A stretch of DNA of 64,000 bases. Origin: Mucilaginibacter sp. JRF (GTDB lineage Bacteria; Bacteroidota; Bacteroidia; Sphingobacteriales; Sphingobacteriaceae). Positions within the stretch are counted from its first letter, which is position 1. Each line of letters starts with the position of its first letter. A model generated the notes under the pieces. That model made no database searches and was not told the origin of the DNA. It saw only the letters and a program-made list of their open reading frames with translations. Of the stretch, positions 7,867-17,563 are shown piece after piece. The translations under genes and the position numbers were made by a program. The DNA is taken from positions 124,001-188,000 of the forward strand of contig NZ_JADFBY010000005.1 in the NCBI RefSeq assembly GCF_015223065.1, given 5' to 3'.

Positions 7867-8587
7867 ACCCCTCCTAAATAAAGTTTCATGTCATTTCGAT
7901 CGAGGTACGAGAGAGAAATCTGTCTGCGTTCATAGCAAAGCGATAGATTTCTCGCTGGCGCTCGAAATGATAAGGTTAGATGGAGTGTTATGAAAACCGA
8001 ATCAATTTTTGAACGGTTGGTGAACCCCTCCCTGCCCTCCACAAGGGAGGGATTTGATCTTAGCACTACAAAGCACAAGCCGTAAATAACCTTTATTACC
8101 GGCATCAGAAATGCCCGGAGTAGCACAGTCCCAGCCAAAGCACAAACTTTCACCGGGCAGGGCGTAGCCGGCGATTTTTGTTTCTTTTGATCGCTCAAAA
8201 GAAATTTAGGACAGGTAATGAAAATGCTGTGCTTTATTAGCGGCTTAAGCTCACGCAAGAATTGTGCTTTTACTATCGTCAGTCTGCTCTTGGCCGCAGA
8301 GGCCAGTTACTTTACCTTAGATGCAAAGTAACCAAACATCAAGGCAGAAAAAACCTTCCGCCCGCAGGCCATACTCCCTGGCCCGGTTTTCTGCCAGGCC
8401 ACCGCTCTTTTTTAAAGATTCTTTAGTATAAAAATCACGTCATTGCGAGGTACGAAGCAATCTCTTTAGGATATTCTTCAAGATAAGGCGCTCGAGGATT
8501 GCTTCGTGCCTCGCAAAGACGAGTTTTATTAGATATGCTTATCAAAGTCCTCCCCCTTGGGGAGGATTTAGGTGGGGTGGGGCTGTT
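7867..8587 (+). repeat. 721-base gene-free region filled with palindromic repeats
   Basis: I see no credible coding frame here. It holds several inverted repeats: 7891-7921 with 7945-7970 (TCATTTCGA ... CGAAATGA ends); TTTCTTTTGA/TCAAAAGAAA at 8181-8204, perfect 10-bp arms; GTTACTTT/AAAGTAAC at 8306-8332; GGCAGAAAA.../GGTTTTCTGCC at 8343-8395; a 25-base arm pair at 8438-8462 and 8497-8521; and a C/G-rich palindrome at 8548-8580. Parts recur near 54.1-54.3 kb. It separates the thr operon from a convergent outer-membrane protein gene, so some of these may also end transcription. Confidence 0.75.
8438..8521 (+). repeat. Long inverted repeat, dispersed element
   Basis: Arms 8438-8462 (starts CGTCATTGCGAGGTACGAAG) and 8497-8521 pair with only a few mismatches around a 34-base centre. 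The outer part recurs in inverted orientation at 54199-54223 with a four-base deletion, which shows a family repeated within this genome. Confidence 0.75.
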
Positions 8588-9724
8588 CTAAAACGCTTCC
8601 GCCAAACTCAAATACAAGCCACTTTGCCTTTTTTCGCCGGGGCGTTGCTCGCCGAGGGCGTAGTCAACACGCATGCTAAGGCCTTTTTCTACGTCGAAAA
8701 AGTAGCGCCCGCCCAGGCCGTAACTTGGTTTTAATCCATCAAAATTAAATGAGTTGCTGAACACCTTACCCGCACCGCCAAAGCCAACAATGCCAAAGCG
8801 GTTGCTTATGCGGTAGCGCAGCTCGGTTTGCGCGGCGGCAAGGTGCCTGTCGCGAAAGCGGCCGTTGTAGTAGCCACGCATAATTTCATCATTACCTAAT
8901 GATGGCAGCAGGTAAAACGGCTCACGCGCGCCTACTATACTTTGCCCCTGCACATTAAAGCCCAATACCAGCTTTTTGCTGAGGGAGAAGAATTGCGCGT
9001 ATTCAATATTAAATAGCCCGCCACGGTAATTGTTATTGCTGAACATGCCCTTCATAAAGTTGAAGTAGGCGGTAACCACGGCGCCTTTGGTAGTGTAAGT
9101 ATTGTTGTTACGATCATCAAAAACAAAGCTTGGGCCTGCAAAAAGTATGCTGCCGCCGCCGGGTTGCTGGCTGCGTTGCAGGGTTTGGTATATGCCTCCG
9201 GGCTCCTTATCAGTAAACTTATAATCGAGGCCACCGGCCGTAACACCTATATATATGTTTTTGCTGATGCGTTTTTCGGCAGTCAGGTTAACACGCAGGC
9301 GTTTTTGCCCCAGGCGATCAAGGCTGGCCTTGCTGGTTTCATTACCTGTTCCAAAATAATCAAACGGAAAGTTGATGTAGCTTACGGTGGCGGTATAATG
9401 ATACTTGTTGGCCGGTGTCCAATAGTTAGTGCTTAGGCTAAAGCGGCTTTGGCCTTTAGTGGTTATGGTAGCGTAGCCAAATATGTTTGATACACGGGTA
9501 CCCTCATTCAAGGTATCGGTATAAAATGAATATAAGGCCGAACCGCCACCCTCAAAACCGGTTTCGGGTGCCGAGCTGAGTACGGGCAATATAAAAAAGC
9601 TGCTGTGCTTGCTGCTATCCTGCTCAAACAGAATTTTGCGGACGAATTTGGGTAAAAAACGCATTTGCGCATGTGCCGGTTGCAGGCCAATAACAAGTAC
9701 AAATGCTATAAAAAGTCTTTTCAT
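8588..9724 (-). CDS. BamA/TamA-like outer-membrane beta-barrel protein
   Basis: 378 residues with a cleavable signal peptide (about 1-19, ending PAHAQ). The rest shows alternating hydrophobic/polar strands typical of a 16-strand-like barrel: SAPETGFEGGGSALYSFY at the start and a closing strand GLYLSLAEAF ending in Phe, the usual C-terminal barrel signal. Motifs such as GPSFVFDDRNN and DEIMRGYYNGRFRDRHL match the surface-antigen (Omp85 C-terminal) family. There are no POTRA domains, so it is a barrel-only member and unlikely to be BamA itself. It is convergent with the thr operon across a repeat-rich gap. The role is unknown; transport or secretion across the outer membrane is inferred. Confidence 0.8.
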   Translation of the reverse strand: MKRLFIAFVLVIGLQPAHAQMRFLPKFVRKILFEQDSSKHSSFFILPVLSSAPETGFEGGGSALYSFYTDTLNEGTRVSNIFGYATITTKGQSRFSLSTNYWTPANKYHYTATVSYINFPFDYFGTGNETSKASLDRLGQKRLRVNLTAEKRISKNIYIGVTAGGLDYKFTDKEPGGIYQTLQRSQQPGGGSILFAGPSFVFDDRNNNTYTTKGAVVTAYFNFMKGMFSNNNYRGGLFNIEYAQFFSLSKKLVLGFNVQGQSIVGAREPFYLLPSLGNDEIMRGYYNGRFRDRHLAAAQTELRYRISNRFGIVGFGGAGKVFSNSFNFDGLKPSYGLGGRYFFDVEKGLSMRVDYALGEQRPGEKRQSGLYLSLAEAF

Positions 9725-9881
9725 CAGTAAAGATAAAGGTGCCGCTAAGATGCGAATTTATTAAACAGCACGCTGCTGTTTTGTTTTACGCTTAACTTAA
9801 AATGATGTTACCGTTATAATATATTATGATGCACGGCCATGCAGATTTTTGAATTTCAAATAAGCATCTCATTAAAATAGC

Positions 9882-9889
9882 TACTTTTG
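9882..9889 (+). promoter_or_regulatory. -7 promoter element of the DHS-like gene
   Basis: TACTTTTG exactly fits TAnnTTTG, 23 bases before the ATG at 9913. No clear -33 TTG is found at 19-22 bases upstream. Confidence 0.5.
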
Positions 9890-9912
9890 CCAAAAATTAA
9901 CAAGTAACCATC

Positions 9913-10896
9913 ATGAGTACAGAAGCAAGAGGTCCGATATCACAGTTTATCGAGAAAAATTACCTGCATTTTAATGCCGCGGCATTGGTTGATGCTGCCA
10001 AAGGATATGAAACCCATTTAACCGAAGGCGGAAAAATGATGGTTACCCTTGCCGGTGCCATGAGTACTGCCGAGCTGGGTATTTCGCTGGCCGAGATGAT
10101 CCGTCAGGGTAAAATTGACATTATATCGTGCACGGGTGCCAACCTTGAGGAGGATATAATGAACCTTGTAGCGCACTCGCACTACAAACGTGTACCTAAC
10201 TACCGTGATCTTAGTCCGCAGGATGAGTGGGATCTGTTAGAGAACCATTACAACCGCGTTACTGATACCTGCATCCCGGAGGAAGAAGCCTTCCGCCGTT
10301 TACAAAAACACATATACAATATATGGAAAGATGCTGATACCGCCGGTGAGCGTTATTTTCCGCATGAGTTTATGTATAAGATATTATTGAGTGGCGAGCT
10401 GGAGCAATACTACGAGATAGACCCTAAGAACTCATGGATGCTGGCTGCTGCCGAAAAAAATCTGCCGATTGTTGTACCGGGTTGGGAAGATTCAACCATG
10501 GGTAACATCTTCGCCTCATACGTTATCAAGAATGAGATAAAGGCTACCACCATGAAAAGCGGTATCGAATATATGGCATGGCTGGCTGATTGGTATGTAA
10601 AAAATTCAGAAGGTAAAGGAATAGGCTTTTTCCAGATAGGTGGTGGTATAGCGGGCGATTTCCCGATATGTGTTGTACCGATGCTTTATCAGGATATGGA
10701 GATGGAGAATATTCCGTTCTGGAGCTACTTCTGCCAAATATCTGACTCGACCACATCATACGGCTCATACTCGGGCGCGGTACCTAACGAGAAGATCACC
10801 TGGGGTAAGCTGGATGTAAATACGCCGAAATTCATTGTCGAGTCTGACGCGACCATTGTAGCGCCGTTGATTTTTGCCTGGATATTAAAACAATAA
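9913..10896 (+). CDS. Deoxyhypusine synthase-family protein
   Basis: NAD-dependent aminobutyl-transferase of the deoxyhypusine synthase fold. The lysine that forms the enzyme-imine intermediate is present: K299 in ITWGKL, preceded by a SxTTSYGSYSGAVPNEK segment equivalent to the DSGARPDEAVSWGK region of the human enzyme. The early SCTGANLEEDIMNLVAH block is also conserved. Bacteria lack eIF5A, and many bacterial members make homospermidine from putrescine and spermidine (established for characterised members), so a polyamine role is more likely than hypusination. It is a single gene with its own -7 box. At 327 residues it is slightly shorter than eukaryotic DHS. Confidence 0.88.
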   Translation: MSTEARGPISQFIEKNYLHFNAAALVDAAKGYETHLTEGGKMMVTLAGAMSTAELGISLAEMIRQGKIDIISCTGANLEEDIMNLVAHSHYKRVPNYRDLSPQDEWDLLENHYNRVTDTCIPEEEAFRRLQKHIYNIWKDADTAGERYFPHEFMYKILLSGELEQYYEIDPKNSWMLAAAEKNLPIVVPGWEDSTMGNIFASYVIKNEIKATTMKSGIEYMAWLADWYVKNSEGKGIGFFQIGGGIAGDFPICVVPMLYQDMEMENIPFWSYFCQISDSTTSYGSYSGAVPNEKITWGKLDVNTPKFIVESDATIVAPLIFAWILKQ

Positions 10897-10899
10897 ACA

Positions 10900-10919
10900 A
10901 AAAATCAAAAATGATTTTT
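10900..10919 (+). terminator. Weak AT-rich hairpin after the DHS-like gene
   Basis: AAAAATCA at 10900-10907 and TGATTTTT at 10912-10919 form an 8-bp stem with a 4-base loop, four bases after the stop codon. It is A/T-rich, so termination would be weak. Confidence 0.4.
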
Positions 10920-11033
10920 GTCAACAAAAAATGTGTGGTTAAACAGCTATAGGCCAAAAGTGCAAATAAAGTGCATTTAAAGCGTTTTTAGCCTTGTTTA
11001 GAACGATTATAAATTGTTGATAACTGTCATTTC

Positions 11034-11067
11034 TTTGTCAGCCATACTGTAATAAATTTTACTTTTG
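11034..11067 (+). promoter_or_regulatory. Promoter of the ACIII (act) operon
   Basis: TTTG at 11034-11037, 22 bases of spacing, then TACTTTTG at 11060-11067, an exact TAnnTTTG. Both elements of the Bacteroidota promoter consensus are present at acceptable spacing. The predicted leader before actA is about 75-80 bases. Confidence 0.65.
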
Positions 11068-11150
11068 TGGCTGTAAAAATTGGATAAACGGCATCAATCC
11101 CGTCCTGTTTTTAAAATTTTAATAAATATAATTCAGCATAAACACGCTTT

Positions 11151-12413
11151 ATGAGAAATATCTCATTACTTTTTAAACAATTTTCAAGAACGGTTTTACT
11201 GCTTGCGGGCCTAACAGCAATGACCACTGCGGCCAATGCTCAGGGCGACCCCAAGAAAGGTGAAACTATTTTTAAAGCCAAGTGTACTGCCTGCCACAAG
11301 ATCGACAAAAGGCTCGTGGGTCCGGCCCTTGGTCCGCAAATTACTTCGGAAACAGACGATGCTTATCTGATCAAATGGATTCAGAACAGCCAGGCGTTGG
11401 TTGCCGCTAAAGACGCAAAAGCGCTAAAGATCTTTAACGAGTACAATCAGATACCGATGACAGCTTTCCCTGAGCTGACCGATGCTGATGTGACTGACGT
11501 TATTGCTTACGCCCGCGACGAGCAGAAAAAATTAACCGCAGCTCCTGCTGCCGGTGCTGCTGCCGCACCAGTTGAAACAGGTCCAAGCGCTTTGTTGATC
11601 TGGGGTTTGATCGGCGTTATCGTTATCGCTTTCATCGTTATCCTGGTACTGAACAAAGTGATCGGCTCATTAGAGCGCCTGTTGCTTAAAAACAAAGACC
11701 TGGTAATTGAAGAAGAGCCTGAAGTTGAAGGTGAAGAAGTTGATCGTTTCGCTGCTATCAAAAAGCTGGCGAAAAATAAGAAACTGGTATTCTTTGTAGT
11801 GCTTTGCGGCGCTATCGCGATGGGTAGCTGGAGCTGGGTAACCATGTGGAACACCAACATGCACCAGGGTTACCAACCAGTACAGCCTATCAAATACTCG
11901 CACGAGTTGCACGCAGGTGCCATGAAGATTGATTGCCAGTACTGTCACTCAGGTGCGTACAAATCAAAGAATGCTTCGATCCCGTCACTTAACGTTTGTA
12001 TGAATTGCCACAAGGTAGTTAAAACCGAATCGCCTGAGATCCACAAGATCTATGACGCTTTGGGTTACGATCCGGACAAAGGTACTTATGACAGCACACA
12101 GGCTAAGCCAATTCAGTGGGTGCGTATACACAACCTGCCTGACTTTGCTTACTTCAACCACTCACAGCACGTAGTAGTTGGCGGTGTAAAATGTCAGCAA
12201 TGCCACGGCCCTATCGAAACTATGCCAGAGGTTTACCAATACTCACCACTTACCATGAAATGGTGTATACAGTGCCACAAACGTACTGAGGTTAACTTTA
12301 AAGGTAACGCATACTATGATAAGATGACCCAGGTGCACGACGCGATCAAGAAAGGTGAGAAAGTAACCGCCGCGGTTATGGGTGGTTTAGAGTGCGCTAA
12401 ATGTCACTATTAA
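11151..12413 (+). CDS. actA: Alternative complex III subunit A, multiheme cytochrome c
   Basis: Electron-transfer subunit of the menaquinol:cytochrome c oxidoreductase ACIII. A signal peptide (about 1-30) is followed by a monoheme cytochrome c domain with CTACH at 45-49 and a candidate axial Met (IPMTAFPELT). Two membrane helices follow (about 147-170 and 212-232), then a pentaheme region with CXXCH at 262, 283, 348, 372 and 415. Six CXXCH motifs in total are therefore on one chain, that is, a pentaheme ActA plus an N-terminal monoheme domain. It is the first gene of a co-directional actABCDEF-coxBA block. Confidence 0.93.
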   Translation: MRNISLLFKQFSRTVLLLAGLTAMTTAANAQGDPKKGETIFKAKCTACHKIDKRLVGPALGPQITSETDDAYLIKWIQNSQALVAAKDAKALKIFNEYNQIPMTAFPELTDADVTDVIAYARDEQKKLTAAPAAGAAAAPVETGPSALLIWGLIGVIVIAFIVILVLNKVIGSLERLLLKNKDLVIEEEPEVEGEEVDRFAAIKKLAKNKKLVFFVVLCGAIAMGSWSWVTMWNTNMHQGYQPVQPIKYSHELHAGAMKIDCQYCHSGAYKSKNASIPSLNVCMNCHKVVKTESPEIHKIYDALGYDPDKGTYDSTQAKPIQWVRIHNLPDFAYFNHSQHVVVGGVKCQQCHGPIETMPEVYQYSPLTMKWCIQCHKRTEVNFKGNAYYDKMTQVHDAIKKGEKVTAAVMGGLECAKCHY

Positions 12414-12457
12414 TATCAGAGATTTAAAACTTAGCAATTACAGTTTATATAGCTTAA

Positions 12458-15400
12458 ATGGATAGCAATAAAAAATACTGGAAAGGTTTAGAGGAGCTAA
12501 ACAGAACGCCGGAATTTGTTGAGAAAAACAAGCATGAGTTTGCCGAGCCGCTTCCGATTGAGGAAGTGTTGAGTGGTGCAGGCCTTGCCTCAAGAACTCC
12601 GCGCCGTGATTTCCTTAAAGCGCTGGGCTTTGGTGTGGGTGCCGTTACATTGGCTGCCTGTCAAAAAGTTCCTGTACATAAATCAATACCATACCTTATT
12701 AAACCAGAGGAGGTAACTCCGGGTGTGGCTAACTACTATACTTCAACCTACAACGGCCACGCCATATTGGTTAAAACCCGCGAAGGTCGCCCTATTAAAG
12801 TTGAAGGTAACCCTAACGACTTATTAGCCGGTGGTGGTTTAGGTTCGCAGGCGCAAGCTTCAGTACTTGACCTGTATGATACCAATCGCCTTAAAGATCC
12901 GCAAATGGATGGCAATGATGCCGGTTGGGATGCAGTGGATGCTTTCGTGATCAAACAATTAGCTGCTGCCCAGGCAGGTGGTAAAAAGATCCGCATCATC
13001 AGCTCAACCGTACACAGCCCGTCAACACAAGCGGTAATTAACGATTTCATCGCTAAATATCCTGCTGCCGCGCACATCAACTACGATGCATTCTCTTACA
13101 CAGGTATAATACAAGCTAACCAACAAAGCTTTGGTAAAGCGGTATTGCCTCACTATAACTTTGATAAGGCTGACGTAATTGTTAGCGTTGGTGCCGATTT
13201 CCTGGGTGCATGGATCTCAGGTGAGGAGTTCACCAAGCAATACGTATCAAACCGTGGCAGCAAGGCTCTTGAATCTAAAAAGATGTCGCGCCACATTCAG
13301 TTCGAGAGTGGTATGAGCATCACCGGTACTAACGCCGATGCCCGTATCCCTGTAAAAGTATCTGAAGAAGGTTTAGTATTGGTTGCCCTTTACAACGCTA
13401 TATCAGGCACTACATTGCCGGGTACTAAAAAGCTGGAAAGCGCTAAAGCCGCTACAGCGGTAACACTTGCCGCTAAAGAGTTGCTTGCTGCTAAAGGTAA
13501 AGCGCTGGTAGTTGCAGGCTCAAACGAAGTTGCTAACCAGGTTGTGGCCAACGCCATCAACGTATTGTTAGGCAGCTACGGTACTACTATCGATCTTGAC
13601 AATCCGTCAAACCAATACAAAGGTAACGATGCGCAATTCGTAGCCTTTATAAACGAAGCAAAACGCGGCGAAGTTGGTGCAGCCATCTTCCTGAACGCTA
13701 ACCCTGCTTACGATTACTTTAACGCTAAGGATGTTAAGGATGCTTTAGGTAAGATCAAACTTAAGGTATCATTCGCCGGCCAAAAAGATGAAACTGCTGA
13801 CCTGGCCAATGTGATAGCGCCAAACCACCACTACCTTGAATCATGGGGTGATGATAACGCTATATCAGGTTACTACACGGTTATGCAGCCAACCATCAAC
13901 CCGGTATATAACACCCGCCAGGCTGAGCAAAGCTTACTGATCTGGAGTGAAAATACTACTGATTACTATACTTACGTACGCAATAACTGGGTTAACAACC
14001 TGCTTACTTTAGGCGGTCTGTCTGGCCAAAGCGGTTGGGAAACCTTACTGCAAACAGGTTTTGTAAAAGTTGCTTCTAAAGCGGCTACTCCGGCAACAAA
14101 CGCTGCCAATGTAGGTGCTGCCGCGCAACTGATAGCTGCTAACAGCACTAAGCTTGTTGCCGGTGGTGATGACAAAGTTGAGCTTCAGCTTTACATTAAC
14201 ACAGCCATTGGTGATGGTAGCTATGCTAACAACCCGTGGTTACAGGAGTTGCCTGATCCGGTATCAAAAGTTACTTGGGATAACTACGCGGCCCTTGCGC
14301 CTAAATACGCTGAGCACCTTGGTGTTGAAGAAGGCGACGTGGTTAAGTTAGAGGCTAACGGTTACTCAATTGAGGTACCTGTATTATTACAGCCGGGCCA
14401 GGCACAAGGTACCGTATCGGTAGCTGTTGGTTATGGCCGTACTCACTCAGGCCTGGTTGGTAACAGCGTAGGTAAAAACGCTTATCCTTTCGCCAGCTTT
14501 AGCAATGGCACTATCGGTAAAACACTGGTAGCTACCATATCTAAAACAGGTGAAGTATCGCCATTAGCGCAAACACAAACACACCACTCATACGAAGGTC
14601 GTGACGTTGTGCGTGAGGTTAGCTTAAAAGAATACTTGAAAGACCCTGCCGCAGGTACTGACCACGGTAAGGAACACAAAACATACGATCTGTTCTGGCA
14701 AAAGCACGAGAACCCTACGTATGACTGGAAAATGGCTATCGACCTTAATGCCTGTACCGGTTGTGGTGCTTGTATTGTAGCTTGTAGTGCCGAAAATAAC
14801 ATTCCGGTTGTTGGTAAGGATGAGGTTCGCCGTCGTCGTGAAATGCACTGGATTCGTATTGACCGTTACTACAGCTACGAGCAGAATGGTGAAGCCGAGC
14901 CTGACGAAGAAACAGGCATGGTTACCAAAGAGAAACAGATAGCTAAACTGGATGATCTGGATCACGTAACCGTAGTACACCAGCCAATGATGTGCCAGCA
15001 CTGTGACCACGCTCCGTGCGAAACTGTGTGCCCGGTATTAGCTACCGTACACTCATCAGAAGGTTTGAACCAAATGGCTTACAACCGTTGCGTTGGTACA
15101 CGTTACTGCGCTAACAACTGCCCATACAAAGTACGCCGCTTTAACTGGTTCAACTACTGGAACGATTCACGTTTTGATAACTACCTGCAAAACGAGCATA
15201 CTCAACTGGTGTTAAACCCTGACGTTACTACCCGTTTCCGTGGTGTGATGGAGAAATGCTCAATGTGCGTACAACGTATACAAGCCGGTAAACTGAAAGC
15301 TAAAATTGAAAAACGCCCGCTTACTGATGGCGAGATCAAAATGGCTTGTCAGCAAACCTGTACAGCAAACGCTATCATATTCGGTAATGCAAATGATCCT

Positions 15401-15526
15401 GACTCAGAGCTTTCAAAAGCACTTAAGAGCGAAAGAACTTATTATGTGTTACAAGAGCTTAACGTACAACCGGGTATTGGTTACCAGGTAAAAGTTAGGA
15501 ACACCATTGAAAACGAATTAGCTTAA
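12458..15526 (+). CDS. actB: Alternative complex III subunit B, molybdopterin-like plus Fe-S protein
   Basis: Largest ACIII subunit, 1022 residues. The N-terminus carries a twin-arginine motif (RRDFLK, 49-54) followed by a hydrophobic stretch and a lipobox-like LAAC (65-68), so Tat export with possible lipidation. The large middle part is homologous to molybdopterin oxidoreductases; ActB proteins of known structure lack the cofactor (established). The C-terminal ferredoxin-like part (from about residue 765) has four Cys groups: CTGCGACIVAC, CQHCDHAPCETVCP, CVGTRYCANNCP and CSMC...CQQTC, giving several Fe-S clusters. These pass electrons to the hemes of ActA and ActE. It lies 44 bases after actA. 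Confidence 0.94.
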   Translation: MDSNKKYWKGLEELNRTPEFVEKNKHEFAEPLPIEEVLSGAGLASRTPRRDFLKALGFGVGAVTLAACQKVPVHKSIPYLIKPEEVTPGVANYYTSTYNGHAILVKTREGRPIKVEGNPNDLLAGGGLGSQAQASVLDLYDTNRLKDPQMDGNDAGWDAVDAFVIKQLAAAQAGGKKIRIISSTVHSPSTQAVINDFIAKYPAAAHINYDAFSYTGIIQANQQSFGKAVLPHYNFDKADVIVSVGADFLGAWISGEEFTKQYVSNRGSKALESKKMSRHIQFESGMSITGTNADARIPVKVSEEGLVLVALYNAISGTTLPGTKKLESAKAATAVTLAAKELLAAKGKALVVAGSNEVANQVVANAINVLLGSYGTTIDLDNPSNQYKGNDAQFVAFINEAKRGEVGAAIFLNANPAYDYFNAKDVKDALGKIKLKVSFAGQKDETADLANVIAPNHHYLESWGDDNAISGYYTVMQPTINPVYNTRQAEQSLLIWSENTTDYYTYVRNNWVNNLLTLGGLSGQSGWETLLQTGFVKVASKAATPATNAANVGAAAQLIAANSTKLVAGGDDKVELQLYINTAIGDGSYANNPWLQELPDPVSKVTWDNYAALAPKYAEHLGVEEGDVVKLEANGYSIEVPVLLQPGQAQGTVSVAVGYGRTHSGLVGNSVGKNAYPFASFSNGTIGKTLVATISKTGEVSPLAQTQTHHSYEGRDVVREVSLKEYLKDPAAGTDHGKEHKTYDLFWQKHENPTYDWKMAIDLNACTGCGACIVACSAENNIPVVGKDEVRRRREMHWIRIDRYYSYEQNGEAEPDEETGMVTKEKQIAKLDDLDHVTVVHQPMMCQHCDHAPCETVCPVLATVHSSEGLNQMAYNRCVGTRYCANNCPYKVRRFNWFNYWNDSRFDNYLQNEHTQLVLNPDVTTRFRGVMEKCSMCVQRIQAGKLKAKIEKRPLTDGEIKMACQQTCTANAIIFGNANDPDSELSKALKSERTYYVLQELNVQPGIGYQVKVRNTIENELA

Positions 15527-15551
15527 TTATTACAAAAGAGATATAACATAT

Positions 15552-17027
15552 ATGGCATCTCACAGTGAATCAATAATCAGGGAACCATTAATTACGGGCA
15601 AGAATATTACCTATGCCCAGATAACTAATGAGGTTTTACTCCCTGTAGAAAATAAACCCAACAAAGCCTGGTGGATAGGTTTCACCGTGGCCAGCTTAGG
15701 CGCCATGCTTTGGGTAGTAAGTATAAGCCTTACCTTTTGGTATGGTTTGGGCGAGTGGGGCCTTAACAAAACCGTAGGTTGGGCATGGGATATCACCGGC
15801 TTCGTATGGTGGGTAGGTATCGGTCACGCCGGTACACTTATCTCGGCGGTGTTGTTGCTGTTCCGTCAAAACTGGCGTAACTCCATTAACCGTTCGGCCG
15901 AGGCGATGACCATCTTCGCGGTAGTCTGCGCCGCTACATACATCGTAGCGCACATGGGTCGCCCCTGGTTAGCTTACTTTACATTACCGCTGCCAAACCA
16001 GTATGTACTTTGGGTAAACTGGAACTCGGCACTGATGATGGACGTGTTCGCGATCTCAACTTACTTCTCGGTATCATTAGTATTCTGGTACACAGGTTTA
16101 TTACCTGATATTGCCAGCATACGTGACCGTGCAGTACCGGGTCTTCGTCGTCGCATCTATTCAATACTATCATTCGGCTGGACAGGTTCAGTAAAAACCT
16201 GGCAGCGTTTTGAAACTGTATCATTGATCCTTGCAGGTATATCAACGCCACTGGTACTTTCGGTACACACCATCGTATCATTTGACTTTGCCACCTCGCT
16301 TGAGCCGGGATGGCACACCACCATCTTCCCGCCATACTTCGTTGCGGGTGCAATCTTCTCTGGTTTCGCCATGGTACAAACCCTGTTGCTGGTTACCCGT
16401 AAAGTATTAGGTCTTGAAAATTATATCACGATGTTCCACATCGAGTCAATGAACAAGATCATCACCCTTACAGGTTCAATAGTAGGTGTGGCTTATATCA
16501 CTGAGTTCTTCATCGCGTGGTACTCTGGTGTTGAGTACGAGCAATATGCTTTCATTAACCGTGCAACCGGTCCGTACTGGTGGGCATACTGGAGCATGAT
16601 GTCATGTAACGTGATCTCTCCACAGCTGTTCTGGTTCAAAAAACTACGTACCAGCATTCCATTCTCATGGGCGCTTTCAATCGTAGTGAACATCGGTATG
16701 TGGTTTGAGCGTTTTGTGATCATCGTAACCTCATTACACCGTGATTACATTCCATCAAGCTGGGTGATGTTCTACCCAAGTTGGGTTGACGTAGGTGTGT
16801 TTGTTGGTTCAATTGGTTTGTTCTTCACCATGTTCCTGCTGTTCATCCGCTTCCTGCCTTCAGTGGCAATGGCCGAGGTGAAACTGTTGCTGAAAACATC
16901 AAGCGAGCAGGCTAAGAAAAAACTGATCGACGGTGGTCACCTTGATCCGGAACACGTGAAAGATTATACAGATGCGTTAAAAAAGTATGACAGCGTTGAC
17001 CTGGCAGACTACGAAACTATAAAATAA
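15552..17027 (+). CDS. actC: Alternative complex III subunit C, NrfD/PsrC-like quinol-binding membrane protein
   Basis: Integral membrane subunit, 491 residues with about ten predicted helices of the NrfD/PsrC type. It starts with the ActC-typical block EPLITGKNITYAQITNEVL, and helices such as WDITGFVWWVGIGHAGTLIS and AMTIFAVVCAATYIVAHMGR follow. It supplies the quinol-oxidation site and probably part of a proton path (family knowledge). The stop overlaps the actD start by one base (TAATG), which indicates translational coupling. Length and order match other actABCDEF operons. Confidence 0.94.
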   Translation: MASHSESIIREPLITGKNITYAQITNEVLLPVENKPNKAWWIGFTVASLGAMLWVVSISLTFWYGLGEWGLNKTVGWAWDITGFVWWVGIGHAGTLISAVLLLFRQNWRNSINRSAEAMTIFAVVCAATYIVAHMGRPWLAYFTLPLPNQYVLWVNWNSALMMDVFAISTYFSVSLVFWYTGLLPDIASIRDRAVPGLRRRIYSILSFGWTGSVKTWQRFETVSLILAGISTPLVLSVHTIVSFDFATSLEPGWHTTIFPPYFVAGAIFSGFAMVQTLLLVTRKVLGLENYITMFHIESMNKIITLTGSIVGVAYITEFFIAWYSGVEYEQYAFINRATGPYWWAYWSMMSCNVISPQLFWFKKLRTSIPFSWALSIVVNIGMWFERFVIIVTSLHRDYIPSSWVMFYPSWVDVGVFVGSIGLFFTMFLLFIRFLPSVAMAEVKLLLKTSSEQAKKKLIDGGHLDPEHVKDYTDALKKYDSVDLADYETIK

Positions 17028-17563
17028 TGAGCAGCACAAAATTTATATTAGGCCATTTTGACGATCCGGATGATATGATGCACGGGATCGAGAAGCTACA
17101 AAAAAATAGCATACCTATTTATGATGTGTATACGCCAATGCCTATACACGGTATCGAAGCTAAATTAGGTATCAAAGATTCACGTTTGGGTTATGCCGCG
17201 TTTTGCTTTGGCTGCCTTGGCGCCTCAGTAATATTCAGCATTGTTTACTATACTTTGGTGCACGATTGGCCGATGAACATCGGCGGTAAGCCAAACTTCC
17301 CGATGCCGGTATTTGTACCGTTCACTTTTGAGTGGACCATTTTGTGGACTGCCTTTGGTATGGTGTTTACGTTTTTTGCTGCTACGCACCTTTTCCCGGG
17401 CCGTGCACCACGTGTTATGGACCTGCGTGCAACTGACGACAGATTTATTATAGCTGTTGACGCTAAAGGGAACATACCACATGATGATATAACCAATTTG
17501 TTAAAAGAAGCTGGAGCTGTTGAAATAAAGCATAACGAAAGGAAGTATGTTAGCTATGAATAA
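17027..17563 (+). CDS. actD: Alternative complex III subunit D (DUF3341)
   Basis: 178 residues with a short N-terminal soluble part (FILGHFDDPDDMMHGIEKLQ), two membrane helices (about 61-83 and 100-124) and a C-terminal soluble domain ending in a beta-alpha-beta-like segment (DDRFIIAVDAKG...EIKHNERKYVSYE). This matches the DUF3341 ActD subunit, which packs against ActC (known from structures). It overlaps actC by one base and actE by a few bases. Confidence 0.92.
   Translation: MSSTKFILGHFDDPDDMMHGIEKLQKNSIPIYDVYTPMPIHGIEAKLGIKDSRLGYAAFCFGCLGASVIFSIVYYTLVHDWPMNIGGKPNFPMPVFVPFTFEWTILWTAFGMVFTFFAATHLFPGRAPRVMDLRATDDRFIIAVDAKGNIPHDDITNLLKEAGAVEIKHNERKYVSYE

Noticed and set aside
7800..8258. A 152-residue minus-strand open frame
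   Set aside because: It runs through palindromic repeats and antisense to a lipoprotein, with no domain pattern.
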